A stretch of 64,000 nt of DNA from UBA5239 sp040394635 (GTDB taxonomy: Bacteria; Verrucomicrobiota; Lentisphaeria; Victivallales; Victivallaceae): assembly GCA_040394635.1 (NCBI GenBank), contig JBEBRW010000026.1, positions 4,804 to 68,803 of the forward strand, written 5' to 3'. The notes under the pieces are model-generated. The model had not been told where the DNA came from. It saw nothing but the letters and a program-made list of their open reading frames with translations, and did not search any database. Of the stretch, positions 1-8,620 are shown piece by piece (the stretch's first letter is position 1; each line of letters starts with the position of its first letter). The translations under genes and the position numbers were made by a program.

Positions 1-1
1 T

Positions 2-724
2 GAATGCAGCACCGAGATTGGCAAGGACGTGACGCTCGAGTATTTGCGCAAGCGCTACGACGCGCTGGTGATCGCCATCGGCACGCCTCAGCCGCGCGAC
101 CTGGATATCCCGGGGCGCGAGCTGCCGCATGTGCATTTCGCGCTTGACTTCCTGTGCGGCCAGAACCGGGTGGTTTCCGGCGAGCTCGCCGAACCGCCGA
201 TCTGCGCCAAAGACAAGTGCGTGGTGGTGATTGGCGGCGGCGACACCGGCAGCGACTGCGTCGGCACCTCGCTGCGTCAGGGGGCCAAGGCCGTGGTGCA
301 GCTGGAAATCATGCCGCAGCCGCCCGAGAACCGCTCGGATTCGACGCCGTGGCCGGAGTGGCCGTATCTCCTGCGGACGTCGTCCAGTCACAAGGAAGGC
401 GTATCGCGGCTGTGGAGCATCGCCAGCAAGAAATTTACCGGAAGCGGCGTGGATTATGTCAAGGTGGAATGGGCGTTCAGTCCGGAGGGCAAGCCGCTCA
501 AATTCAAGGAAATAGCGGGTTCGGGCGGGCACATCGATGCCGACCTGATTCTGCTGGCGATGGGGTTCGTCAATACCCCTCCGCCGGGCGTGAGCGGCGA
601 CGATGTGTTTGTCTGCGGCGACGCGGCCTCCGGGCAATCGCTGGTCGTCCGCGCCATGACCCATGCCCGCCAGATTGCACGGGAAGTCAATGAGCATTTA
701 ATGTCAAGGAGTAATGACAAATGA
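2..724 (+). CDS. gltD: Glutamate synthase small subunit (GltD-type), C-terminal part; 5' end outside window
   Basis: Only the last 240 residues are present; the open frame runs off the left edge. GltD-type flavoproteins pass electrons from NADPH to the large subunit, which makes glutamate from glutamine and 2-oxoglutarate. Visible here are the second dinucleotide-binding loop (VVIGGGDTGSDCVGTS) and the C-terminal FAD-binding segment FVCGDAASGQSLVVRAM followed by the closing helix HARQIAREVN. Both are typical of GltD and related Fe-S oxidoreductase small subunits. The stop codon overlaps the dapF start (ATGA), so the two are probably translationally coupled. That couples glutamate supply to lysine/peptidoglycan precursor synthesis. 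A related small subunit of another oxidoreductase cannot be excluded without the N-terminus. Confidence 0.85.
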   Translation, partial: ECSTEIGKDVTLEYLRKRYDALVIAIGTPQPRDLDIPGRELPHVHFALDFLCGQNRVVSGELAEPPICAKDKCVVVIGGGDTGSDCVGTSLRQGAKAVVQLEIMPQPPENRSDSTPWPEWPYLLRTSSSHKEGVSRLWSIASKKFTGSGVDYVKVEWAFSPEGKPLKFKEIAGSGGHIDADLILLAMGFVNTPPPGVSGDDVFVCGDAASGQSLVVRAMTHARQIAREVNEHLMSRSNDK

Positions 725-1548
725 AATTTCAAAAATGGCAGGGACTTGGCAATGACTTTGTGATTGTCAATACGGAGAAATACCGCGAATTCGATTTTCA
801 GGGGTCGGCGCGGAAAATCTGCGACCGCCATTTCGGGGTAGGGGCCGATTGCCTGGTCACGGTCGCGCCGCTCGGCGGGCATTCTTTCGAAATGCGGATT
901 TACAACGCGGACGGTTCCGAAACCGAAATGTGCGGCAACGCCACGCGCTGCGTCGGGATGTACATCAAACAGAACAAGCTCGCGCCCGGCCGCGAATTTC
1001 AGCTGCACACCAAGGCTGGGATCATCAAGCCGCTGGTGCTGGAAAATGGCGCCGTGCGGGTGGACATGGGCGAGCCGCGCCTGACCCGTGGCGAGATTCC
1101 GGTAGCGGGCGACCCCGGCGAAAAGGCGCTGGAGCTCCGCTTCGAGGCCTGCGGACGGAAATTCACCGGCACTGCGCTCTCGATGGGCAATCCGCATATT
1201 GTGATTTTCGTGGATGACATCAATCAGATTCAGCTGGCCGAATGGGGACCGCAAATTGAAACGCACGAACTTTTTCCGCGCAAAGTAAATGTGGAATTCG
1301 CCGAGGTGATCAGTCCGCAGCTGGTCCGGATGCGCGTCTGGGAACGCGGCTGCGGAATCACCATGGCCTGCGGTACGGGCAGCTGTGCCACGGCCGTGGC
1401 CGGGGTTTTGACCGGGCGCACCGGGCGCAACATCAGCGTACTGCTGGATGGCGGCGAACTGCAGATCGAATACAGTGAAAAAGATAATCACGTCTACATG
1501 ACCGGACCGGCGACGTTCGCCTTTGAGGGCGAACTAGTTAAGAGTTAA
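721..1548 (+). CDS. dapF: Diaminopimelate epimerase
   Basis: 275 residues, the normal family length. The cytoplasmic enzyme converts LL- to meso-diaminopimelate for lysine and peptidoglycan. Both catalytic cysteines are visible: C71 in ADGSETEMCGNATRCVG and C217 in GCGITMACGTGSCATA. The N-terminal MKFQKWQGLGNDFVIV is also diagnostic. The ATG overlaps the gltD stop. The last codons (V-K-S-stop) lie in an AGTTAAG heptamer tract that belongs to a dispersed repeat beginning at 1536, so the C-terminal tail seems to have been rewritten by the repeat. Together with dapL downstream, this gives the DapL variant of the lysine pathway. Confidence 0.97.
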   Translation: MKFQKWQGLGNDFVIVNTEKYREFDFQGSARKICDRHFGVGADCLVTVAPLGGHSFEMRIYNADGSETEMCGNATRCVGMYIKQNKLAPGREFQLHTKAGIIKPLVLENGAVRVDMGEPRLTRGEIPVAGDPGEKALELRFEACGRKFTGTALSMGNPHIVIFVDDINQIQLAEWGPQIETHELFPRKVNVEFAEVISPQLVRMRVWERGCGITMACGTGSCATAVAGVLTGRTGRNISVLLDGGELQIEYSEKDNHVYMTGPATFAFEGELVKS

Positions 1549-1632
1549 GAATTGAAAAAACAAACCCGCCACCGGGTGCTACCCGGACGCGGACCAGCGC
1601 GCGGACAGCGCTGGTCGCCTGCAGGGCGAAAC
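1536..1632 (+). repeat. Dispersed three-hairpin repeat, copy A
   Basis: An AGTTAAG heptamer tract (1536-1553) leads into three adjacent hairpins. Hairpin 1 is CCGGGT-gct-ACCCGG (1572-1586). Hairpin 2 is GACCAGCG/CGCTGGTC (1592-1599 with 1609-1616). Hairpin 3 is CGCCT-gca-GGGCG (1616-1628). The same layout recurs at 13945-14050 and 55985-56045 on the minus strand with base-paired substitutions. It lies between dapF and dapL. A second heptamer-like stretch (1739-1749) just before dapL suggests the whole spacer may be inserted DNA. Confidence 0.8.
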
Positions 1633-1670
1633 AAATGTAAGCCGCAGACGCTAATGAAATAATCACCGTT

Positions 1671-1731
1671 CGCCCGAAAGCGAGGTTGAAAAAACGTGAA
1701 ACAATTTTTTTCAATATTGAGCGAAAGGGCG
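1671..1731 (+). promoter_or_regulatory. Hairpin leader upstream of dapL
   Basis: An inner 9-bp stem TTGAAAAAA/TTTTTTCAA (1686-1694 with 1706-1714) is enclosed by CGCCC/GGGCG (1671-1675 with 1727-1731). It ends about 20 bases before the dapL ATG. It could be a leader structure or a weak terminator/attenuator. It does not show the conserved core of a lysine riboswitch. Confidence 0.4.
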
Positions 1732-1751
1732 GAGAGAGCTAAGAGTTAAAA

Positions 1752-2924
1752 ATGAATAAGATCAATGAGAATTATTTGAAGTTGGGCGGAAACTATCTGT
1801 TTGCCGAGTTAAAGAAGAAGACCGAGGCATTTCAGAAGGAGAATCCGGGGGCCGATATTATCCGGCTGGGGATCGGCGATGTGACTTTGCCGCTGACGCC
1901 GGCGGTGATTCGGGCCATGCATGCGGCCGTGGATGAAATGGCCGATGCGAAGACCTTTCGCGGTTACGGTCCGGAGCAGGGGCATGATTTCCTGATTCGG
2001 GCGATTATCGACGGCGAATACAAGTCGCGCGGCATCGAGTTGGATACCGACGAGGTGTTTGTGAGCGACGGCTCGAAGTGCGATGTGGCGAATATTCAGG
2101 AAATATTTTCCAGCGATTGCAAAGTGGCGATTTGCGACCCCGTGTATCCGGTGTATCTGGACAGCAATATCATGGCCGGGCGCGAGGTGGTGTTCCTGCC
2201 CTCGACCAGTGCGAACGGATTTTCGCCGGAGCTGCCGCAGGAGCCGGTGGATTTGATTTACCTCTGTTCGCCGAACAATCCGACCGGGACCGTGCTGACC
2301 CGCCGCGACCTGGAGCGCTGGGTGGATTACGCGCTGCGCAAGGACGCGGTGATTTTGTTCGACAGCGCCTACAGTTCCTACATCCGCGACCCTGAACTGC
2401 CGGGCAGCATTTATGAGATTCCGGACGCCAAAGAAGTGGCGATTGAGTTCAAGTCATTTTCGAAAACCGCCGGGTTTACCGGTTTGCGCTGCGCGTTTAC
2501 AGTGGTGCCGAAGGCGTTGAAGAAACTGAACGCCATGTGGAACCGCCGCCAGTGCACCAAATTCAACGGCGTCTCCTATGTGGTACAGCGCGCCGCCGAG
2601 GCGGTTTACTCCGAGGACGGCCGGCGCGAAACGCAGGAGATGATCGATTACTACATGGGCAATGCCGCGATTATCCGCGAGGGGTTGAGCAAAGCCGGGT
2701 ACAAGGTTTTCGGCGGTGAAAATGCGCCATATATCTGGTGGAAATTGCCCCGCGGACTTGATTCCATGGATTTTGCGGCTAAATTATTGAGGTCGTGTCA
2801 GGTGGTGGGGACGCCCGGAGTCGGGTTCGGTTCCTGCGGCGAAGGCTATTTCCGCCTGACGGCATTCGGCAGCCGCGCCCGCACCGGGGAGGCGGTGGCC
2901 AGAATCATGGAAATGGAGATATGA
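1752..2924 (+). CDS. dapL: LL-diaminopimelate aminotransferase
   Basis: 390 residues, class I/II PLP aminotransferase. It makes LL-diaminopimelate directly from tetrahydrodipicolinate and glutamate, bypassing DapD/C/E. The PLP lysine is K238 in SFSKTAGFTGLRC. The substrate/cofactor loop LCSPNNPTGT lies at 171-180 and FDSAYSSYI at 203-211. The N-terminus INENYLKLGGNYLFAEL is characteristic of DapL. Pairing with dapF fits the pathway known from Chlamydiae, plants and other PVC bacteria. The stop overlaps the start of the downstream regulator (ATGA). Upstream is a 200-base spacer holding repeat copy A and a hairpin. Confidence 0.96.
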   Translation: MNKINENYLKLGGNYLFAELKKKTEAFQKENPGADIIRLGIGDVTLPLTPAVIRAMHAAVDEMADAKTFRGYGPEQGHDFLIRAIIDGEYKSRGIELDTDEVFVSDGSKCDVANIQEIFSSDCKVAICDPVYPVYLDSNIMAGREVVFLPSTSANGFSPELPQEPVDLIYLCSPNNPTGTVLTRRDLERWVDYALRKDAVILFDSAYSSYIRDPELPGSIYEIPDAKEVAIEFKSFSKTAGFTGLRCAFTVVPKALKKLNAMWNRRQCTKFNGVSYVVQRAAEAVYSEDGRRETQEMIDYYMGNAAIIREGLSKAGYKVFGGENAPYIWWKLPRGLDSMDFAAKLLRSCQVVGTPGVGFGSCGEGYFRLTAFGSRARTGEAVARIMEMEI

Positions 2925-4459
2925 AAGATCGATTAAGAACGCAGATTACAACGCTGAGGGAAATCAGCTCGGCCATTCTGCATGAGCGCGATATCAAGGC
3001 GCTGCTCAATAAAATATTGGAAATTCTGAGTATCCGCATCGGCATGGTGCGCGGTACTTTTGCTATTTTACAGGGCGACACGCTGGCGATCGAGGTATCG
3101 CACGGCCTCGAAGACAACGCCCGGAAAAAGGGGCGTTACCACATCGGCGAGGGCATCACCGGGCAGGTGGCCGCCACCGGCAAACCGCTGATCGTGATGG
3201 ATATCTCCAAGGACAAGCGTTTCCTGAACCGCACCGGCGCGCGCAAAAGCGGCGAGCAGATCGCCTTTCTCTGTGTGCCGATCATTCATATGGAGCGGGT
3301 TATCGGGACGTTGAGCATTGACCGCAAGGTCTCGGAGACCCCGGACCTCGAATCCGACCTGGAATTCCTGGAAATCATCGGCAACATGACCGCCGAGGCG
3401 GTGGCCGCGCTGCTCGAATACGTGCAGGAACACGAATTGCTGCTGGAGGAGAACCGTCAACTCCGCAATATGTTGAACGGCAACCCCGGCGAAATGATCG
3501 GCAACTGCCGGACCATGGGCATGATTTACGAGCTGATCCGCCAGGTGGCGCCGAGCGACGCCACGGTGCTGATCCGCGGCAGTTCCGGCACCGGCAAGGA
3601 ACTTTGCGCCCGGGCGATCGTCAAACTGAGCAACCGCAGCGATAAGCCGTTCATCACGCTGAACTGCGCGGCACTGCCGGAAAATCTGGTGGAGAGCGAG
3701 TTGTTCGGCCACGAAAAAGGGGCGTTCACAGGGGCGGTGAACCGCCGCCTCGGGCGCGCCGAATTGGCCGATGGCGGGACATTGTTTCTCGACGAAGTCG
3801 GCGATTTGAGCTTGTCCACGCAGGTGAAACTGCTGCGTTTCCTGCAGGAGCGGACGTTCTCGCGGGTGGGCAGCAGCGAGGAACTGCGCTCGAATGTGCG
3901 CTTCCTGGCGGCCACCAGCCGCAATCTCGAGGATTTGATGATGCAGGGCAAGTTCCGCGAGGACCTGTATTACCGGTTGAATATTTTCCCGATCACCATG
4001 CCGGATTTATGCAAGCGCCGCTGCGACATTATCCTGCTGGCGGAGCATTTTCTGGCCAAGCACAATCTGAAATACGGCAAACACATCGTCCGGCTCTCGA
4101 CTCCGGCGATCAATATGCTGATGAGTTATCACTGGCCGGGCAATGTCCGCGAGCTGGAAAACTGCATCGAACGCGCGGTTCTGACCGCCTCCGACGACTG
4201 TATTCACGGCTACAATCTGCCCGCTTCGCTGCAGACCGGCAAGGAGTCCGGCACGGCGCTGCTGCCGGATGACAATGCATCGTTTAACACGCTGGTGAAT
4301 TCCTACGAGCGCGAGCTGATCGTCGAGGCTTTGAAGCGCAATCACGGCAACATGTCGGCGGCGGCGCGCGAGCTGGATTTGTCCCCCCGGGTGATTCATT
4401 ATAAAATCGGCCGCCTCGGGATCACGCCCGAGTGGTACGCCGACAAAACGAGGAAATAG
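2921..4459 (+). CDS. GAF-domain sigma-54-dependent activator (NifA-like)
   Basis: 512 residues from the ATG overlapping the dapL stop; longer frames upstream have no support. An N-terminal GAF-type sensor (about 10-165) precedes an AAA+ sigma-54 interaction domain with Walker A GSSGTGKE (220-227), a GAFTGA loop near 267-272 and Walker B GGTLFLDEVGD. A C-terminal Fis-type helix-turn-helix (NHGNMSAAARELDLSP) follows. Such proteins hydrolyse ATP to open promoters bound by RpoN-RNA polymerase. The order GAF-AAA-Fis is the NifA arrangement, but nothing here indicates nitrogen fixation. Its place behind gltD/dapF/dapL suggests a nitrogen-status role, which is inference. The ligand is unknown. Confidence 0.9.
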   Translation: MKDRLRTQITTLREISSAILHERDIKALLNKILEILSIRIGMVRGTFAILQGDTLAIEVSHGLEDNARKKGRYHIGEGITGQVAATGKPLIVMDISKDKRFLNRTGARKSGEQIAFLCVPIIHMERVIGTLSIDRKVSETPDLESDLEFLEIIGNMTAEAVAALLEYVQEHELLLEENRQLRNMLNGNPGEMIGNCRTMGMIYELIRQVAPSDATVLIRGSSGTGKELCARAIVKLSNRSDKPFITLNCAALPENLVESELFGHEKGAFTGAVNRRLGRAELADGGTLFLDEVGDLSLSTQVKLLRFLQERTFSRVGSSEELRSNVRFLAATSRNLEDLMMQGKFREDLYYRLNIFPITMPDLCKRRCDIILLAEHFLAKHNLKYGKHIVRLSTPAINMLMSYHWPGNVRELENCIERAVLTASDDCIHGYNLPASLQTGKESGTALLPDDNASFNTLVNSYERELIVEALKRNHGNMSAAARELDLSPRVIHYKIGRLGITPEWYADKTRK

Positions 4460-4462
4460 TCT

Positions 4463-6370
4463 ATGTACGGGTTTTATCGCATGGCGGCGGCGGTGCCGGT
4501 TTTGAAAGTCGGCGACGTCGATTTCAACACTCAGGTATTGCTCAAGGAATACGAAGAAGCAAAGTCCGCAGGCGCGGCCGTGGTGGTATTTCCCGAATTA
4601 TGTGTGACCGGCTACAGTTGCGGCGACCTGTTTTTTCAGGAACAGCTCCTGAATGCCGCAGTAGAACACGGGGCCGAACTGGCCCGGCGAAGCAGAGAAC
4701 CCATCCTGATTTTCGGCCTGCCGCTGCGTTACCGCGACGCCATTTACAACGTGGCCGTGGTCGCCCAGAACGGCGTGGTCCGGGGCATTGTCCCAAAATC
4801 GCTGCTGCCGAATTACCGGGAATTTTATGAGAAGCGCCAATTCGCCTCCGGTATGGATATCCGCAACGCGCAGATTGATTTCGATGGCAGTGAAGTGCCG
4901 TTCGGTACTGATCTGATTTTCACCGATGATCTCGATTTCGTGCTGGGCGTGGAAATTTGCGAGGACCTTTGGGGCGTTATCCCGCCGAGCTCGAAAATGG
5001 CGTTGGCCGGGGCCAAAATGATTTGCAATCTTTCCGCCGGGACCGGGCTCGCCGGCAAGTCGGAGTACCGCCGCGAGCTGGTCAAACAGCAGAGCGCGCG
5101 CTGCCTGGCCGCTTACGCGCTGGCCGGGGCAGGGGTTCATGAATCGACCACCGACTGTGTGTTCAGCGGTCACGCGCTGATCGCCGAAAACGGTCGTCTG
5201 GCCGCCGAAAACCGCCGTTTCAACCGCAAAAGCAGCATGGTCCTGGCCGACGTCGACCTGAAGCGCCTGCGCAATGCCCGCTACTCGGACAGTTCGTTCA
5301 ACGATGTGAAATGCAGCGCCGGATTCCGTTATATTCGCCTCGCCGAAGTCACGGAGTCGCCGGACCTCGAATATGCCTGTGTTCCCGCGCATCCGTTTGT
5401 GCCGGAGGACCTCGACCGGCGGCAGGAGCGCTGCCGGGAGATTCTCGACATTCAGGCGGCGGCACTCGCCAAGCGCCTCGAACATACCGGCGCACAGACG
5501 ATGGTGCTCGGGATTTCCGGCGGGCTCGATTCGACGCTCGCGCTGCTGGTTTGCGCCGAAGTCTGCAAGCTTCTGAAGCGGCCCTATTCCGACATCATGG
5601 CGATCACCATGCCCGGCTTCGGCACTACTGGGCGCACGTATAACAACGCGGTCAAGCTGATTCAGCTGATCGGCGCCGATTTCCGCGAGATCGACATCAA
5701 GGGGATTTCGCTGAGGCATTTCGAGGATATCGGGCACGACCCCGGGCAGATCGATGTGACCTACGAAAACGTCCAGGCCCGCGAGCGGACCCGCATCCTG
5801 ATGAACCTGGCGAACAAGCACAGCGGGATCGTCATCGGCACCGGCGACCTCTCCGAAATCGCCCTCGGCTGGAGCACGTTTAACGGCGACCACATGTCAA
5901 TGTATTCGGTGAACTGCTCGATTCCGAAAACCCTGATCCGGTTCCTGATCAACAATATCGCCGAAAATTCCGACGAGGATATGGCCATGGTGCTTTACGA
6001 TATCACCGACACGCCCGTCAGCCCCGAACTGCTGCCGCCCGCCGCCGATGGCTCCATCCAGCAGACCACCGAGACGCTGATCGGGCCGTATGAACTGCAT
6101 GATTTTTTCCTTTATCACTTCATCAAATACGGCGCGGAACCGGCCAAGCTGCTGTACCTCGCCAAGCATGCGTTTGAGGATCAATACGACGCCGACACCA
6201 TCGAAAAATGGCTCCGGCTTTTCGTCCGCCGCTTTTTCCAGCAGCAGTTCAAGCGCAACTGCGTGCCGGACGGCCCCAAGGTCGGGACCATCGCCCTCTC
6301 GCCGCGCGGCGACTGGCGCATGCCGTCCGACGCCTCCGCCGCCGAATGGCTGAACTCAATTTTCGAATAA
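4463..6370 (+). CDS. nadE: Glutamine-dependent NAD+ synthetase
   Basis: 635 residues, two-domain form. The N-terminal nitrilase-type amidase has the Glu-Lys-Cys triad: E45 (VVFPELCVTGYS), K112 (PKSLLPNYREFYEKRQF) and C166 (GVEICEDLWG). The C-terminal synthetase carries the ATP-binding P-loop SGGLDS (352-357). Ammonia released from glutamine is used to amidate NaAD to NAD+. Its length is close to the long two-domain NadE of actinobacteria. It starts three bases after the activator stop, with AGGA upstream. It looks co-transcribed with the preceding nitrogen-linked genes. Confidence 0.95.
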   Translation: MYGFYRMAAAVPVLKVGDVDFNTQVLLKEYEEAKSAGAAVVVFPELCVTGYSCGDLFFQEQLLNAAVEHGAELARRSREPILIFGLPLRYRDAIYNVAVVAQNGVVRGIVPKSLLPNYREFYEKRQFASGMDIRNAQIDFDGSEVPFGTDLIFTDDLDFVLGVEICEDLWGVIPPSSKMALAGAKMICNLSAGTGLAGKSEYRRELVKQQSARCLAAYALAGAGVHESTTDCVFSGHALIAENGRLAAENRRFNRKSSMVLADVDLKRLRNARYSDSSFNDVKCSAGFRYIRLAEVTESPDLEYACVPAHPFVPEDLDRRQERCREILDIQAAALAKRLEHTGAQTMVLGISGGLDSTLALLVCAEVCKLLKRPYSDIMAITMPGFGTTGRTYNNAVKLIQLIGADFREIDIKGISLRHFEDIGHDPGQIDVTYENVQARERTRILMNLANKHSGIVIGTGDLSEIALGWSTFNGDHMSMYSVNCSIPKTLIRFLINNIAENSDEDMAMVLYDITDTPVSPELLPPAADGSIQQTTETLIGPYELHDFFLYHFIKYGAEPAKLLYLAKHAFEDQYDADTIEKWLRLFVRRFFQQQFKRNCVPDGPKVGTIALSPRGDWRMPSDASAAEWLNSIFE

Positions 6371-6394
6371 ATCAACTAGAAAAGGATTTCCAAT

Positions 6395-8563
6395 ATGTCT
6401 GATTATATCGCTTACAAAGATGCTTCGCTGCCGGTCGAAAAACGCGTCGACGACCTGATCGCCCGCATGACCACCGAGGAAAAAGTCGGCCAGCTGGTCC
6501 AGCTCGACGGCCGCGAGGATATGGAGAAAAAATTGAAGGAGCAGCACCTCGGCTCTTTCCTGCAGATTCTGGGCAAGGACTGCCAGCGGGCGATCGAGCT
6601 CGCGCGCGAGACCCGGCTGGGGATTCCGCTGCTGCTCGGCGTGGACTCGATCCACGGCTATTCCTTCTGGGAAGGGGCCACGATTTTTCCGACTCAGCTC
6701 GGCGCGGCCGGCAGCTGGGACGAGAGCGTCATGCGCGACATGGCCGAAGTCACCGCCAAGGAAATGGAGCACACCGGGCCGAACTGGACCTTTTCGCCGG
6801 TGCTGTGTATCACGCGCGACCTGCGCTGGGGCAGGGTGGGCGAGACTTTCGGCGAGGACCCGCACCTGATCGGACGCTTTGCCGCGGCCATGATCAAGGG
6901 CTATCAGGGCGATGAGCTCAACGCATCCACCGACAAACTTCTCGCTTGCGCCAAGCACTACGCCGGGTACAGCGAAACTCACGGCGGGCGTGACGCTTCC
7001 GAGGCCGATATCAGTCCGCGCAAGCTCAAGTCGTATTTCCTGCCGCCGTTCAAAAAAGCGGTCGAGGCGGGTGTCGGCTCCTTCATGACCGGCTACCAGT
7101 CGATCGAGGGCGTGCCGTCCACCGCCAACCGCTGGCTTTTGACCGAAAACCTCAAAGAAGATTGGGGCTTCAAGGGCTTCGTGATTACCGACTGGTACAA
7201 TGTCGGTCACATGGTTCACGCGCAGCAGATCTGCGCCGACTTCGAGGACGCGGCGGCGCTGGCGGTGAGGTGTGGTAATGATATGATGATGTCGACGCCG
7301 GAATTTTTCCAGGGCTGTCTCGACGCGCTGAAAAGCGGCCGGATCACCATGGCCGAAGTCGAGGAGCACGTGCGCCGCATCCTGACCGTTAAATTCAAGC
7401 TCGGTCTCTTTGAAAACGACCGTCCGATCGATCTGGAAAAAGCGGCCAAAGTCACCGGTTGCAAGGCGCACCGCGACAAAGCGTTGCGCGCCTGCCGCGA
7501 ATCGCTGGTCCTGCTCGAAAACAACGGCATTCTGCCGCTGAAAGAGACCGGTTTCAAGACCATTGCCGTGGTCGGCCCGAACAGCAACAACGTCCTGACC
7601 CAATGCGGCGACTGGAGCCGCGGCACCGGCCAGGCCGGAATCCGTGCGCCGCACCCGCGCGACACCGTCGTGACCGCGTTTGACGGTATCAGCAAGCGCT
7701 TTGGCGGTAATACCTTGCAGGCCGATGGCTGCACCGGCAACGCCGAGGAAAACGGCTCGCTGATGGCCGATGCCGAAAAGGCCATTGCCGCCGCCGATCT
7801 GGTGGTGGCCGTGGTCGGCGACCAGTGCTGTTACTGGGGCGAATGGAAGAGCACGGCCACGCTTGAGCTGCAGGGCGGCCAGCAGGAGCTGCTGCGCAAG
7901 GTCAAGGCCTCCGGCAAACCGTATATTATCGTGATGCTCTCCAGCAAGCCGATGATTTTCCCCGAAGACGTGCGACAGGGCGCGGCGGCGGTGTTCCAGC
8001 AGTTCAGCCCGGGCATGCTCGGCGGACAGGCGCTGGCCGAGGCGATCTTCGGCGATATCAATCCCTCGGGGCGCTTGACGGTTTCGATTCCGTACCATGT
8101 GGGCCAGCAGCCGATTATGTATATGCAGGTGCGCGGCCAGCACGGCGATAAATACGCGGACCTGACACAGAGCCCGCTTTATGCGTTCGGCGAAGGAATC
8201 GGCTACGGCAAGGTCGAATACACGGCGGCTTCGATCGACAAAGAAACTTATACGCGGTCCGAAAACGTCAAGGTCAACGTCAAGCTGAAAAACACCGGCA
8301 ACCGTGAAATCGCCGAAGTCGTACAGATTTACGTGAGCGACCTCGTCACCTCCGCCACCTGGGTGGACAAAGAACTCAAAGCCTTTGAACGCGTCGAGCT
8401 CAAGACCGGAGAAGAAAGAGAGCTTTCGTTCGAAATTCCGGTTGCCGAGTGTTCAATCGTCAATGCCGCCGGCGAGCGTGTGGTGGAAAACGGCGAATTC
8501 GAAGTCCTGGTCGGGCGCTCCTCACGCGATTTTCCGTTCAAACTCAAATTCAACGTTAATTAA
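6395..8563 (+). CDS. GH3 beta-glucosidase, cytoplasmic
   Basis: 722 residues in the BglX/BglB-like GH3 layout: TIM-barrel domain, alpha/beta sandwich and C-terminal fibronectin-III-like domain (VKVNVKLKNTGNREIAEVVQ). The nucleophile is D266 in GFKGFVITDWYNV. The substrate-binding KHYAGYSETHGGRD is at 187-200. The ATG is preceded by AAGGA and no signal peptide is present, so it should act on imported beta-glucosides or xylosides in the cytoplasm. It lies 24 bases after nadE and ends at a strong hairpin. The exact glycoside specificity cannot be told from sequence alone. Confidence 0.93.
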   Translation: MSDYIAYKDASLPVEKRVDDLIARMTTEEKVGQLVQLDGREDMEKKLKEQHLGSFLQILGKDCQRAIELARETRLGIPLLLGVDSIHGYSFWEGATIFPTQLGAAGSWDESVMRDMAEVTAKEMEHTGPNWTFSPVLCITRDLRWGRVGETFGEDPHLIGRFAAAMIKGYQGDELNASTDKLLACAKHYAGYSETHGGRDASEADISPRKLKSYFLPPFKKAVEAGVGSFMTGYQSIEGVPSTANRWLLTENLKEDWGFKGFVITDWYNVGHMVHAQQICADFEDAAALAVRCGNDMMMSTPEFFQGCLDALKSGRITMAEVEEHVRRILTVKFKLGLFENDRPIDLEKAAKVTGCKAHRDKALRACRESLVLLENNGILPLKETGFKTIAVVGPNSNNVLTQCGDWSRGTGQAGIRAPHPRDTVVTAFDGISKRFGGNTLQADGCTGNAEENGSLMADAEKAIAAADLVVAVVGDQCCYWGEWKSTATLELQGGQQELLRKVKASGKPYIIVMLSSKPMIFPEDVRQGAAAVFQQFSPGMLGGQALAEAIFGDINPSGRLTVSIPYHVGQQPIMYMQVRGQHGDKYADLTQSPLYAFGEGIGYGKVEYTAASIDKETYTRSENVKVNVKLKNTGNREIAEVVQIYVSDLVTSATWVDKELKAFERVELKTGEERELSFEIPVAECSIVNAAGERVVENGEFEVLVGRSSRDFPFKLKFNVN

Positions 8564-8573
8564 TACCGATACA

Positions 8574-8603
8574 ATGCGAGGGCGGCTGTGTGCCCCCTCG
8601 CAT
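8574..8603. terminator. Hairpin between convergent genes
   Basis: A perfect 9-bp stem ATGCGAGGG/CCCTCGCAT (8574-8582 with 8595-8603) with a 12-base loop lies between the ends of the GH3 gene and the isomerase gene on the opposite strand. There is no long T run on either side, so it may end transcription weakly in both directions or protect the mRNA 3' ends. Confidence 0.6.
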
Positions 8604-8620
8604 GTTCTTGCGTCGCGGCG

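Noticed and set aside
1549..1751. Lysine riboswitch upstream of dapL
   Set aside because: The spacer is about the right length but the conserved lysine-aptamer core cannot be found; the structure is explained by the dispersed repeat and one simple hairpin.
6356..8143. Long antisense frame opposite the GH3 gene
   Set aside because: Shadow of a strongly conserved GH3 coding region.
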